Counted from the stretch's first letter, positions 38,169 to 49,398 are shown. The stretch: 53,156 nt of DNA from Parageobacillus caldoxylosilyticus NBRC 107762 (GCF_000632715.1 NZ_BAWO01000046.1:1-53156), one strand, 5' to 3'. The notes: a model not told the origin generated them from the sequence alone. Program-made: numbers and translations.

Positions 38169-38203
38169 TGTCAACAACCCCCTCTTATCTACCGCGACAG
38201 TTT

Positions 38204-38233
38204 TAGTATGAAAAAAAATAAACGTCTTTATGT
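38204..38233 (-). promoter_or_regulatory. Sigma-G promoter of sspF
   Basis: -35 ACATA (38233-38229), 18-bp spacer, -10 CATACTA (38210-38204, perfect). Confidence 0.75.
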
Positions 38234-38275
38234 TGACCTATTTATGACAAAACAAAAAGCAGCAAACAAAATTGT

Positions 38276-38533
38276 CTACTGCCCGCCAGCTTTATCATCA
38301 TCTAAAAATGTCAATTTTACCGTTTCCGTCAACACGTCCGCGTAACTAAACGATACTCGTTCAAACGCGTTCTCTTTTTGGTCGAGTTCAATTACAAATA
38401 CCCATGGATACGTTTCTGCTAATATTCCACAGCGTTCAATCGTCTTTCTTCGCCCGCCGTTTGCCCGCAATGTCAAACGTCTGCCGATATTAGAATCCAA
38501 CGTTTTTTTAATATCGGATAAAGTTTTTGGCAT
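38276..38533 (-). CDS. veg: Veg protein (biofilm-related, DUF1021)
   Basis: 85 residues: [20 protein letters not shown], then [25 protein letters not shown] and [11 protein letters not shown]; an Sm/SH3-like small barrel. In B. subtilis it is very highly expressed and stimulates biofilm matrix genes by antagonising SinR. GAGGTGG lies upstream. Two strong sigma-A promoters precede it. Confidence 0.96.
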   Translation of the reverse strand: MPKTLSDIKKTLDSNIGRRLTLRANGGRRKTIERCGILAETYPWVFVIELDQKENAFERVSFSYADVLTETVKLTFLDDDKAGGQ

Positions 38534-38557
38534 TCACTATCCACCTCACTGTTTTTA

Positions 38558-38586
38558 ATTGTAACAAAAATTCTTTTCAAAGTCAA
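38558..38586 (-). promoter_or_regulatory. veg promoter, proximal
   Basis: -35 TTGACT (38586-38581), 17-bp spacer, -10 TACAAT (38563-38558), followed by GTGAGGTGGAT, close to the well-known Pveg. Confidence 0.85.
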
Positions 38587-38594
38587 AAATAAAA

Positions 38595-38624
38595 ATTATA
38601 TCAATGCATTTTCATTACTGTCAA
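38595..38624 (-). promoter_or_regulatory. veg promoter, distal
   Basis: -35 TTGACA (38624-38619), 18-bp spacer, -10 TATAAT (38600-38595), both perfect, with repeated ATGCATTGA at each end of the spacer. The region up to 38690 is A/T-rich. Confidence 0.7.
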
Positions 38625-38689
38625 TGCATATTTTTCTACAAAATTCTTCTTTTATGTATATTATGGCGCTTTTATGTAAAAATATGTAT

Positions 38690-38728
38690 CGATTAAAAAT
38701 AAAAAACCGCCTTTTCATCATGGCGGTT
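38690..38728 (-). terminator. Terminator of yabG
   Basis: Stem AACCGCC/GGCGGTT around ATGATGAAAA, followed by TTTTATTTTT on the minus strand. The hairpin touches the yabG stop codon. Confidence 0.88.
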
Positions 38729-39616
38729 CTAATCACCTGTATCATGAATTAAACGGAAGGGCATTCCCGTACGCAGCACTCCCTTGGTTTCCACCCCTCC
38801 AAGTCCTTTTTCTCCGGTTAATGTATTGCGGAGCACATCCCAAACATTGACGGTCTCCATAAAAGGAGTGAAACTAATCCGCGAAACAATATAGACGGGA
38901 TCGAGCGCATGAATGTTTACTCGTGCCGGGGAGCTGGCAAAGTTGGCACCGGCGCGGATCAGTGATTCAAAGTGGGACTGGCACGCCCCCGCGAAAATAA
39001 CAAGCTGGTCAAGATGAGGAACTTTTTTGCGCGCTTCCTTTACCGTCTGCACAAAATGTTTCGAATGGCGGTAAGCCTTCAAATCATTTACTTTTCCTTT
39101 TGATTTCGAATAGGAATCATGGCCGGTAATGACTAAAATATCCGGGCGAAACTGTTCAATCAGTACACCAACTTTTTCCGGCATTTCGCTTTCCTCACAA
39201 TACACTCCGTATACCGGCACACCAATCCGTTCGTATAAATCCAAACATTTTCGTAAATATAAAGGGTCACCGTCCAAATGAAGGACGCGCCCCGGAATTT
39301 GAAAAAAATCCTTTTCCGTTTGATATCCTCCTGTTGCCCGATATTCAATTTTTTGCTTCATTGCATGGTAATCTTGGCGAAACAGTTTATATGACTGTTC
39401 AATCAGCTCGATTTCCTTTTTCTTCCTTTCCTGCTGTTCCCGTTCGTCGATGATGACTAAATCGCTGCATGGAGCATCAGCAATCAGTCTCACATCTTCG
39501 CCATATAAAATGGCTTCCCTTTCGTCCCCTTTTTCTTTTATATCGATTACGCGAAACAATAAATCACATTTATATGATTTTCTAGCCACAATATCGCCGA
39601 TCTTAATGTCCATCAC
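38729..39616 (-). CDS. yabG: Sporulation-specific cysteine protease YabG
   Basis: Mother-cell protease that trims coat proteins (SpoIVA, SafA, others) late in sporulation. 295 residues: N-terminal KOW/SH3-like segment (IKIGDIVARKSYKCDLLFRV), then the protease fold with PGRVLHLDGDPLYL, LVITGHDSYSK (likely catalytic His) and VIFAGACQSHFES (likely catalytic Cys). A sigma-K-like promoter lies directly upstream. Confidence 0.95.
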   Translation of the reverse strand: MMDIKIGDIVARKSYKCDLLFRVIDIKEKGDEREAILYGEDVRLIADAPCSDLVIIDEREQQERKKKEIELIEQSYKLFRQDYHAMKQKIEYRATGGYQTEKDFFQIPGRVLHLDGDPLYLRKCLDLYERIGVPVYGVYCEESEMPEKVGVLIEQFRPDILVITGHDSYSKSKGKVNDLKAYRHSKHFVQTVKEARKKVPHLDQLVIFAGACQSHFESLIRAGANFASSPARVNIHALDPVYIVSRISFTPFMETVNVWDVLRNTLTGEKGLGGVETKGVLRTGMPFRLIHDTGD

Positions 39617-39653
39617 CCATCACTCCATTATGAAATGAATGCCTACTAATAAA

Positions 39654-39680
39654 TACCATATGCATATTCGGACAATAGGT
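39654..39680 (-). promoter_or_regulatory. Sigma-K-like promoter of yabG
   Basis: -10 CATATGGTA (39662-39654) fits CATAnnnTA exactly. The -35 core AC (39680-39679) is 16 bp upstream. Confidence 0.6.
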
Positions 39681-39727
39681 GATAGACATTATTTCATTCC
39701 TTGCTGCACGCCAGCTCAAAAACGCAT

Positions 39728-41165
<1,438 letters not shown>

Positions 41166-41311
41166 CACCAATGCGCAGAAATCATTTCCTCATTCCGCAA
41201 TGGGAATAAGTCTTTTTTCCTATTTCTGCAATGCCTCCTTTCCGGTAAAATAATGTTTGGATAGTTTTTCTACTGCTCATGAAACGGTATATTTATTTTT
41301 TGCAAAATCAG

Positions 41312-41340
41312 TGAAACTTTTTTTCGATTTTCTCCGTCTA
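41312..41340 (+). promoter_or_regulatory. ECF-sigma-type promoter, antisense to yabE
   Basis: TGAAAC (41312-41317), 17-bp spacer, CGTCTA (41335-41340) on the plus strand, the ECF (sigma-X/M/W-class) pattern GAAAC-N16/17-CGTC. It points away from rnmV and into the 3' end of yabE. In B. subtilis an ECF-dependent antisense RNA at yabE is known; this is the expected place. Confidence 0.65.
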
Positions 41341-41363
41341 AATAGGTGAAATATCTTCTTTCA

Positions 41364-41406
41364 TTATAACGAAAAAGCAGAGGGTGAAAAACCCTCCGCC
41401 TGCTTT
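41364..41406 (-). terminator. Terminator of yabE
   Basis: Stem AAAGCAG-GC-GGAGGGT / ACCCTC-TGCTTTTT with a 5-nt loop, then CGTTATAATG on the minus strand; it lies within 5 nt of the yabE stop. Confidence 0.8.
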
Positions 41407-41410
41407 CCCT

Positions 41411-42643
41411 TTATTGCAGAACCCTTATTTTTACGCGTTTTCTACCCCAATGAATTGCATCGGATTGTTTAGGCAAAAACACATCAATTTCATAACCGTG
41501 AATACCTGAACCTGTATCTGCAGCAATAGCATATCCATACCCTTCTACGTATACTTTTGATCCGAGCGGGATAATATTTGGATCAACGGCAATAACTTTT
41601 GCAGAAGGGTTTCTACGCAAATTAATTCCCATTCTCGTTGTTCCCGAACAGCCTTCGCAATATGCGGTATAGGCGGTAGCGGTCACATAAAACTCTTTCG
41701 CCGCACTATGTTGACCGCGTGATGTCGGACGGTTTTGCACATTGACAGATCGTCTTTCAGCCACTGCAGGCCGTCTTTCAACTACTTTTGTACCAATAGC
41801 CACAATGCGGGTTTCGCTTTTTTTAATCGTCTTTGTGGCAATTAATTTACGCGATACTTCTTTTCCGTTTTCCAATACTATTTCATACGTTTTGGCAACA
41901 AGCCCTTTTTCTCCAGGTTGGATAACCCGTCGTTCTCCTTTTGGCAATGTGGCGTCTTGTTTCGTGACGACTGCAAATTCCACTGGTTCTTCCACTACAT
42001 CGGTGACTTTTTTAACTTTTATCACGTTAATGGTCATATTTTCTTTTATACTTTCGTGCAGAGACGGCTCTACTCGATCCAGTTTGTCTAATTGTACCCC
42101 TTGTTGTTTCAAAAAGTCAGCGACAGTAGTCGAAGTTGCCCACACTTGTTGCTGTTTACCACCGACATTTAGTCGGACTGGGAATGCCTTCTCCACGTTC
42201 ACTTCCATTCCCTTTTTAATTTTTGTATTTAGCGCTGGGGCAATTTTGTCGTACTTTCCGATTTTAATATGTTGCGAGTTTAATAGCTCGGCAACGTCCT
42301 TTGCAGTCGTCCATATTTCTTGTTCTTTCCCATCTATTGTCAAAGTGACTTTCTTGCTCGCTTCCCAAACGATGTTTAAATCGTCTGTAATTGGCGTATC
42401 TAACGATGGATAGACGTAATCTTCTTTCCTTGGCTTAATATTTTGCTCCTCTAATACTTCTTTTACCGTTTTTGCATGAGTACGGATCTCTTGTTTTTTT
42501 CCGTTTGCCGTTAGTGTCACATCATCTTTGGCTATTTCGTACCCAGCAAATCCTGTTGTCGCTGAAAAAGCTATAAAACTACTAGCAGTAACAGTGAAGT
42601 TTTTCCTCAATGAATCGGAAATTCTCTTCATATTGGGCAACAT
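41411..42643 (-). CDS. yabE: YabE, Rpf/Sps-like cell-wall protein with DUF348, G5 and 3D domains
   Basis: Secreted or membrane-anchored putative muralytic protein. 410 residues: N-terminal hydrophobic export segment (FTVTASSFIAFSATTGFAGYE), three DUF348 repeats (GKKQEIRTHAKTVKEVLEEQNI; GKEQEIWTTAKDVAELLNSQ; GKQQQVWATSTTVADFLKQQ), a G5 domain (about 220-290) and a C-terminal 3D barrel with ATAYTA, TRMGINLR, AVDPNIIPLGSKVYVEGYG and AADTGSGIHG, including the catalytic Asp residues. RBS AGGAGG. Possibly controlled by an antisense RNA. Confidence 0.95.
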   Translation of the reverse strand: MLPNMKRISDSLRKNFTVTASSFIAFSATTGFAGYEIAKDDVTLTANGKKQEIRTHAKTVKEVLEEQNIKPRKEDYVYPSLDTPITDDLNIVWEASKKVTLTIDGKEQEIWTTAKDVAELLNSQHIKIGKYDKIAPALNTKIKKGMEVNVEKAFPVRLNVGGKQQQVWATSTTVADFLKQQGVQLDKLDRVEPSLHESIKENMTINVIKVKKVTDVVEEPVEFAVVTKQDATLPKGERRVIQPGEKGLVAKTYEIVLENGKEVSRKLIATKTIKKSETRIVAIGTKVVERRPAVAERRSVNVQNRPTSRGQHSAAKEFYVTATAYTAYCEGCSGTTRMGINLRRNPSAKVIAVDPNIIPLGSKVYVEGYGYAIAADTGSGIHGYEIDVFLPKQSDAIHWGRKRVKIRVLQ

Positions 42644-42846
42644 GATGTAAAACGCCTCCTTCTTTCGCTAATTTCCCCTCTCCCTCTAACATGTACGCAT
42701 AAACACACTCTATTATGCAGAAAATTCGGTTAAAAGGGAAGGAAGACTTGTCGACATGTTTATCATATGTAACGTCCTAAATTTGTAGAACTTTTTTTTT
42801 ATTCGATCATGTTTAGACAAGTCTCCTTATCATTTGACAAATGTTT
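42644..42846. other. Intergenic region yabD-yabE with a large dyad
   Basis: AGACTTGTC (42744-42752) and GACAAGTCT (42816-42824) are perfectly complementary, extended inward by ACATG/CATGT (42754-42758/42808-42812), enclosing about 50 A/T-rich bases with a 10-nt T run. Downstream (lower) are a possible CATAAT -10 and the yabE ribosome site. No gene is visible. Confidence 0.4.
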
Positions 42847-43617
42847 TTAGCGATAAATGCCGAATAATTTTTTCGCATTCTCCGTCGTCGCTTTTGCTAC
42901 TTCCTCAAAGGAAATACCTTTAATCTCGGCGATCGCTTCCGCTACGTATTTGACGTAGCTCGGTTCATTTCGCTTTCCACGGAAAGGGTGAGGCGTTAAA
43001 TACGGACAGTCTGTTTCAATCAATAAATGCTCAAGCGGAATTTGCGCCGCTACTTCCTTCGGCTTTTTCGCATTTTTAAACGTTACCGGTCCGCCAAGCG
43101 AAATAAAGAAGTTCATATCAATGCATTGTTTCGCCACTTCTACACTTCCGCTAAAACAATGCATAATTCCGCCCACTTCGGCAGCGTTTTCCTCTTTTAA
43201 AATTTGTAAAATATCCGCTGTTGCCTCGCGGTTATGAATAATAATCGGCAATTTTACTTTTTTCGCCAAAGCGATCTGTCGCCGAAATACGTCATGTTGT
43301 ATTTCCTTTGGTGATTTATCCCAATAGTAGTCCAAACCCATTTCTCCTAAGGCCACTACTTTTGGATGAGCTGCTAATTCTTCGATCATCTGTAAATCAT
43401 CATCCGTCATATCGACCGCATCTACAGGGTGCCAGCCAACCGCAGCATAAATAAAATCATATTGCTCCGCTAGCTCGATCGCCCGTGCAATCGTAGGGCG
43501 GTCAAAACCGACGACGACAATATGAGAAACTCCTTCGTTAAGAGCACGGTCAATTACTTCTTGCAAATCCTCGTTATATTGAATCGCATTTAAATGCGCA
43601 TGGGTGTCAAAGAGCAT
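42847..43617 (-). CDS. yabD: TatD-family metal-dependent DNase (YabD)
   Basis: 256 residues from the ATG at 43617, behind AAGGGG. DTHAHLNA (metal HxH), GEMGLDYYW (Glu), HNREA, MHCFSGS and ETDCPYLTPHPFRGKRNEP are the TatD signatures. TatD family members act as Mg-dependent 3'-5' exonuclease or deoxyribonuclease; physiological role in Bacillus is uncertain. It lies downstream of metG after a terminator. Confidence 0.95.
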   Translation of the reverse strand: MLFDTHAHLNAIQYNEDLQEVIDRALNEGVSHIVVVGFDRPTIARAIELAEQYDFIYAAVGWHPVDAVDMTDDDLQMIEELAAHPKVVALGEMGLDYYWDKSPKEIQHDVFRRQIALAKKVKLPIIIHNREATADILQILKEENAAEVGGIMHCFSGSVEVAKQCIDMNFFISLGGPVTFKNAKKPKEVAAQIPLEHLLIETDCPYLTPHPFRGKRNEPSYVKYVAEAIAEIKGISFEEVAKATTENAKKLFGIYR

Positions 43618-43704
43618 AACAGTAAACCCCTTTTCTACCTTGTTGTTAAGTGTAACATAGAAATCCATTACATATATCACAGGCTGTTAACATTTTTATT
43701 ACAA

Positions 43705-43749
43705 AATGACAACAAAGAGGTGTCGTGTACCGATGAACACCACACCTCT
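43705..43749 (-). terminator. Terminator of metG
   Basis: Stem AGAGGTGT-GGTGT / ACACG-ACACCTCT (one mismatch) around TCATCGGT, then TTTGTTGTCATTTTG on the minus strand. Confidence 0.78.
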
Positions 43750-43760
43750 TATGTTTACCA

Positions 43761-45719
<1,959 letters not shown>

Positions 45720-45730
45720 CTATTCTGTTA

Positions 45731-45761
45731 GAACAAAAGCCCCCGCCCGACGGACGAGAGC
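45731..45761 (-). terminator. Leader terminator upstream of metG
   Basis: A 10-bp stem GCTCTCGTCC/GGGCGGGGGC (three G-T wobbles) with a GTC loop, followed by TTTTGTTC, all between any metG promoter and its ribosome site. It looks like an attenuator, but no T-box or SAM motif is visible upstream. Confidence 0.6.
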
Positions 45762-46046
45762 GATGTTACTTCTATTTTACATAATTTTTTCATTCTACAA
45801 AAACATCTATTTCTCCTGTGGAAAAAAAATATACATCAGGCATATAAAATTACGTCATATTTCGATCAAAACGGGCGAATTAATTATAGGAGGATAAGTA
45901 TAAATAAAATAGCGATTATACTGCCTAGCAGACGGACCATGCAACTTGGCGTTTTTTCATAAGACAAAAATGGAATGCCAATGGTGTACGTCTATCTTTT
46001 TCAAAATAATAATATACATTTTTTTTAAATTTTACATATAAAAGGA
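45762..46046. other. Gene-free divergent region metG/abrB
   Basis: A/T-rich. It contains a perfect AGGAGG (45888-45893) followed by an ATA-initiated 20-codon frame (45900-45962, plus strand) that I do not trust as a gene, and no tRNA-like or riboswitch fold that I can identify. The abrB promoter begins at its right end. Confidence 0.4.
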
Positions 46047-46075
46047 TTGACGTATAATGGAAACGCTGATATGAT
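46047..46075 (+). promoter_or_regulatory. Sigma-A promoter of abrB
   Basis: -35 TTGACG (46047-46052), 17-bp spacer, -10 TATGAT (46070-46075). The start would be near 46082, just upstream of the 0A boxes. Confidence 0.75.
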
Positions 46076-46091
46076 TAGGATGTAGGAAATT

Positions 46092-46108
46092 TGTCGAATA
46101 TTGACGAA
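46092..46108 (+). promoter_or_regulatory. Tandem Spo0A (0A) boxes of abrB
   Basis: TGTCGAA (46092-46098) and TGACGAA (46102-46108), 10 bp apart, downstream of the start site. This is the arrangement through which Spo0A-P represses abrB in B. subtilis. Confidence 0.85.
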
Positions 46109-46158
46109 TAAATCCTAGTGAAATAAAAAACTATTTTTATGGAGAGGGGAAGCGTTCC

Positions 46159-46458
46159 ATGAAATCAACAGGCATTGTCCGTAAAGTTGATGAGTTAGGC
46201 CGTGTCGTAATTCCGATTGAATTACGTCGTACGTTAGATATTGCTGAAAAAGACGCATTGGAAATCTATGTAGACGACGACCGCATCATTTTGAAAAAAT
46301 ATAAGCCAAACATGACATGTGTCGTCACTGGCGAAGTTTCTGATGACAATTTCAAATTAGCCGGCGGTAAAATTATTTTAAGCCGTGAAGGCGCGGAAAT
46401 TCTTTTAAAAGAAATCCAAGAACATCTGCAACAATCGGCTACCAATAACGATAAATAA
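46159..46458 (+). CDS. abrB: Transition-state regulator AbrB
   Basis: Global repressor of post-exponential genes such as spoVG and sporulation/antibiotic functions. 99 residues: N-terminal swapped-hairpin DNA-binding domain (GIVRKVDELGRVVIPIELRRTL), the conserved Cys54 in MTCVVTGEV, and a C-terminal multimerisation half. It is the only plus-strand protein gene, divergent from metG. RBS GGAGAGGGG. Promoter with tandem 0A boxes upstream. Confidence 0.98.
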   Translation: MKSTGIVRKVDELGRVVIPIELRRTLDIAEKDALEIYVDDDRIILKKYKPNMTCVVTGEVSDDNFKLAGGKIILSREGAEILLKEIQEHLQQSATNNDK

Positions 46459-46496
46459 AAGAGTTTCTCTAGCTTCTGAGAAACTCCTTTTTTTTA
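46459..46496 (+). terminator. Bidirectional terminator between abrB and rsmI
   Basis: Stem GAGTTTCTC/GAGAAACTC (46461-46486) with TTTTTTTT on the plus strand and TTTTATTT on the minus strand; the genes are convergent. Confidence 0.9.
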
Positions 46497-47369
46497 CTCG
46501 TTATGATACTTCTGATAGACATCGCGTTTCGACATATTTCGATCTTTTGCTGTCTGTTTAATCGCCTCTTTTGTCGAAAGTCGTTTTTCCTTTATATAAT
46601 ATTCTACATGCTCTACTAATGTCAGCGAATGCCACCATGTTTCTTTCTCTTCATTCACTTCCTGTGCCCCTTCAATAATCAAACAAAATTCCCCGCGGAT
46701 TTCATTCGTTTCCGCCCATTCCACCGCCTCGCTCAAATTGCCGCGAATGAACTCTTCAAACCGTTTCGTCAGCTCACGACAGATGACGGCGCGGCGCTCG
46801 CCAAACACTTCATACATCATAGCCAGTGTTTCTTTTAGGCGATGGGGGGCTTCATAAAAAACCATCGTTTCGCGAACCGTTTTTAATGATTCCAACTGCC
46901 GTTTTTTTTCTTTCTTCGTTCGCTCGAGAAAGCCGAAAAAATAAAAGTGATCGGTCGGCAGCCCCGACGCAACCAGCGCGGTTAAGGCTGCGTTGGCGCC
47001 GGGAAGCGGAACGACGGTGCATCGCTCTTTGAGCGCAGACACAATCAGTTCATGTCCCGGGTCGGAAATTCCCGGCATTCCCGCATCGCTGACAAGCGCT
47101 ACCGATTTTCCTTCTTTCAGCCGCTCGATAATTTGCGGTCCGCTCGTGTATTTATTATGTTCATGGTAACTCATCACTGGCGTGTGAATGTCAAAATAAT
47201 TGAGCAGCTTTTTCGTTTGCCGCGTATCTTCCGCCGCGATCATATCCGCTTCTTTCAAAACCTGCACCGCCCGAAACGTCATATCTTCGAGATTGCCGAT
47301 TGGCGTTGGGACAATGTACAATGTTCCCTTATCTTTATGCTCTGTAAAGCTTTTTTGCTGCCAAAGCAT
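46494..47369 (-). CDS. rsmI: 16S rRNA 2'-O-methyltransferase RsmI
   Basis: Methylates the ribose of C1402 in 16S rRNA. 291 residues, SAM-dependent tetrapyrrole-methylase fold: YIVPTPIGNLEDMTFRA, AAEDTRQTKKLL, ALVSDAGMPGISDPG, PLPGANAALTALVASGLP and REL(T)K(R)-FEEF are the family markers. The C-terminal domain includes STKEAIKQTAKDRNMSKRDVY. It starts 15 nt after trmN6; the GIY-YIG gene yazA that separates them in B. subtilis is absent. Confidence 0.97.
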   Translation of the reverse strand: MLWQQKSFTEHKDKGTLYIVPTPIGNLEDMTFRAVQVLKEADMIAAEDTRQTKKLLNYFDIHTPVMSYHEHNKYTSGPQIIERLKEGKSVALVSDAGMPGISDPGHELIVSALKERCTVVPLPGANAALTALVASGLPTDHFYFFGFLERTKKEKKRQLESLKTVRETMVFYEAPHRLKETLAMMYEVFGERRAVICRELTKRFEEFIRGNLSEAVEWAETNEIRGEFCLIIEGAQEVNEEKETWWHSLTLVEHVEYYIKEKRLSTKEAIKQTAKDRNMSKRDVYQKYHNE

Positions 47370-47383
47370 GTTCTTCTGCTCCT

Positions 47384-48136
47384 TTATGATGGGATAATAC
47401 CGTATAATATTTGCTTCACTTCATCGGTATATTCATTATTGTCATTATACACCACCAGTGGCGGCAACACTTTCAAATCCGGATTTCCATCTTTGATTCC
47501 TTCTACCAAAATCGTATTGGCCTCTTTTCCCATTTTCGGATAGACAAAGCGCAGCCGTTTCGGCTCTAACCGGTGCTCACGCATCAAGGTGATCAAATCA
47601 AGGAGACGCCCTGGGCGGTGCACAAACGCTGCTTTTCCGCCTTGCTTTAACAGCTGGCTGCTTACGCGAATCACATCTTCAAGCGTACAATAAATTTCGT
47701 GACGGGCGACGGCCAAATGAATATTTTTGTTCATTTCCTCCTTGCTGACTGTCGGAAAGTAAGGAGGATTGCACGTCACCACGTCATATTTGCTATATCC
47801 TAACTGTTTAGGCGCTTCTTTAATATCGCCGTGAATAATTTCTATCTGTTTTTCCAAGCCATTATATTGCACACTCCTCTTTGCCATATCGCAAAGCCGT
47901 TCCTGAATTTCAATGCCGATAATTTTTCCTTTTGTTCTCCTGCTTAACAATAGCGGAATAACACCGTTTCCCGTACATAAATCGACAATGTTTCCCTTTT
48001 GAATCGGCATATAGGCGAACTTGGCCAGCAGCACCGCATCGAGCGAAAAGGAAAACACCGACGGGCTTTGAATAATGCGGATCTCTTCGTTTAAAAGATA
48101 ATCCAGCCTCTCATCTTCATATAATTCGACCATCAT
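47384..48136 (-). CDS. trmN6: tRNA1(Val) N6-adenine-37 methyltransferase-like (YabB/TrmN6)
   Basis: 250 residues. Rossmann SAM-binding [18 protein letters not shown], and catalytic NPPY in [11 protein letters not shown], typical of N6-adenine methyltransferases acting on t[21 protein letters not shown] and the C-terminal [13 protein letters not shown] match YabB. The first two codons are both ATG. It lies downstream of yabA after a hairpin terminator. Confidence 0.93.
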   Translation of the reverse strand: MMVELYEDERLDYLLNEEIRIIQSPSVFSFSLDAVLLAKFAYMPIQKGNIVDLCTGNGVIPLLLSRRTKGKIIGIEIQERLCDMAKRSVQYNGLEKQIEIIHGDIKEAPKQLGYSKYDVVTCNPPYFPTVSKEEMNKNIHLAVARHEIYCTLEDVIRVSSQLLKQGGKAAFVHRPGRLLDLITLMREHRLEPKRLRFVYPKMGKEANTILVEGIKDGNPDLKVLPPLVVYNDNNEYTDEVKQILYGIIPS

Positions 48137-48152
48137 CCATCCTCCCTACGTT

Positions 48153-48185
48153 CAAAAAAATAACCTCTCCGAAAATGGAAAGGCT
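48153..48185 (-). terminator. Terminator between yabA and trmN6
   Basis: Stem AGCCTTTCC/GGAGAGGTT (two wobbles) with loop ATTTTC, then ATTTTTTTG on the minus strand. Confidence 0.7.
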
Positions 48186-48196
48186 ACAACCTATAC

Positions 48197-48565
48197 TTAT
48201 TTTTTGTTTAAAAAGGATAAGCAAAACAGACAATCTCCTTCCTTTCGGACGCTTCCATAATGGACATGACAAATATGAAACCCTTCCTGGTAAAGACGCG
48301 CTAAATTATCATACCCTTCGCCGATATCAATCAGTTTGCGCTCATGGCCATGCCTATGATCTTTGCGCTTTTCCTCCGTCCATTCATTAGCCATTTGCTC
48401 AAGCCGCCGGCGCAAATGCGCATTTTCAATTTGTAAATGGTGATTTTCCTCAAGCAGTTGCGATACATACTCCTTTAATTGCACAAGCTGGCGGTATAAA
48501 TGGCTAAGTTGTTCTTCCATGCTTGTTACAGATTGAAAAATCTCTTTCTTATCCACATTGCCCAC
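48197..48565 (-). CDS. yabA: Replication-initiation control protein YabA
   Basis: Binds DnaA and DnaN and limits over-initiation. 122 residues: an N-terminal long coiled coil (about 1-65, [21 protein letters not shown]) that forms tetramers, and a C-terminal zinc domain with CHVHYG and CLFC ligands. 5 nt downstream of ricT in the holB-ricT-yabA unit. Confidence 0.96.
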   Translation of the reverse strand: MGNVDKKEIFQSVTSMEEQLSHLYRQLVQLKEYVSQLLEENHHLQIENAHLRRRLEQMANEWTEEKRKDHRHGHERKLIDIGEGYDNLARLYQEGFHICHVHYGSVRKEGDCLFCLSFLNKK

Positions 48566-48570
48566 CCCAA

Positions 48571-49398
48571 TTAATCTGCGGCTCGAATTGGCAGAGTTCC
48601 GTCTTTCATCAATTCATCAAGCGTATATTCCACGACTCGTCCATGTTCGGACAGCTCTACTTGTAATACCCGTTCCAAAATATTTAATCCAATCACTTTG
48701 CCAAGACCGTGCGGAGTTTCCACAAATTCGCCTAAATCAGGGAGCTGTTCTTTTGCTGTTTCATACTCCTCATTTTCGTATTTCAAACAGCACATCAAGC
48801 GACCGCAAAGACCAGAAATTTTGGTCGGATTGAGCGATAAATTTTGATCCTTTGCCATTTTAATGGAGACGGGATCAAAATCGCCTAAAAACGTGGAACA
48901 GCACAGCATTCTTCCGCACGGACCGATTCCGCCCAGCATTTTTGCTTCATCGCGCACGCCAATTTGCCGTAGCTCAATGCGCGTGCGGAAAATAGCTGCT
49001 AAATCCTTTACAAGCTCGCGGAAATCCACACGCCCGTCTGCGGTAAAATAGAAAATCACTTTATTGCGGTCAAATGTATATTCCACATCAACTAGCTTCA
49101 TTTCCAATCCGTGCTCTTCCACTTTTTTCAGACAAATATCATACGCTTCGCGCGCCGCTTTTTTATTTTCTTCGACAATCCATTTATCTTTCGCATCGGC
49201 GATGCGGATCACTTTTTTCAGCGGCAGCACAATATCGTTTTCATCGACTTGCTTATTGCTGATCACTACTTTTCCATATTCAATCCCGCGCACGGTTTCT
49301 ACAATAACAAACTCCCCGGCAGGAATAATTAACTCCCCAGGGTCAAAATAATAAATCTTTCCTGCTTTTTTAAAACGAACACCGACGACATTATACAA
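48571..49398 (-). CDS. ricT: RicT (YaaT/PSP1), Fe-S subunit of the Ric (Y-)complex
   Basis: 275 residues. With RicA (YmcA) and RicF (YlbF) it stimulates RNase Y mRNA processing and supports Spo0A phosphorylation, competence and biofilm. [18 protein letters not shown] and [18 protein letters not shown] supply the cysteines that bind the [4Fe-4S] clusters. The start overlaps the holB stop by 8 nt. Confidence 0.97.
   Translation of the reverse strand: MYNVVGVRFKKAGKIYYFDPGELIIPAGEFVIVETVRGIEYGKVVISNKQVDENDIVLPLKKVIRIADAKDKWIVEENKKAAREAYDICLKKVEEHGLEMKLVDVEYTFDRNKVIFYFTADGRVDFRELVKDLAAIFRTRIELRQIGVRDEAKMLGGIGPCGRMLCCSTFLGDFDPVSIKMAKDQNLSLNPTKISGLCGRLMCCLKYENEEYETAKEQLPDLGEFVETPHGLGKVIGLNILERVLQVELSEHGRVVEYTLDELMKDGTLPIRAAD

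Larger units (their letters stand above)
41347..42643 (+). ncRNA. Predicted antisense RNA to yabE (end unknown)
   Basis: Inferred from the ECF-type promoter at 41312-41340. Transcription would begin near 41347 and run through the yabE terminator hairpin, which has no T-tract on this strand, into yabE. The extent given is the maximum overlap with yabE; the true 3' end cannot be seen. Confidence 0.35.

Noticed and set aside
41742-42413. 223-codon plus-strand frame opposite yabE
   Set aside because: It is the antisense shadow of a clear YabE (DUF348/G5) coding frame, with no ribosome site and low-complexity Ser/Thr/Phe composition. The antisense RNA is proposed on promoter evidence, not on this frame.
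45762-46046. T-box or SAM riboswitch in front of metG
   Set aside because: No AGGGTGGNACCGCG antiterminator motif, specifier loop or SAM-aptamer core could be found; only a terminator-like hairpin is present.
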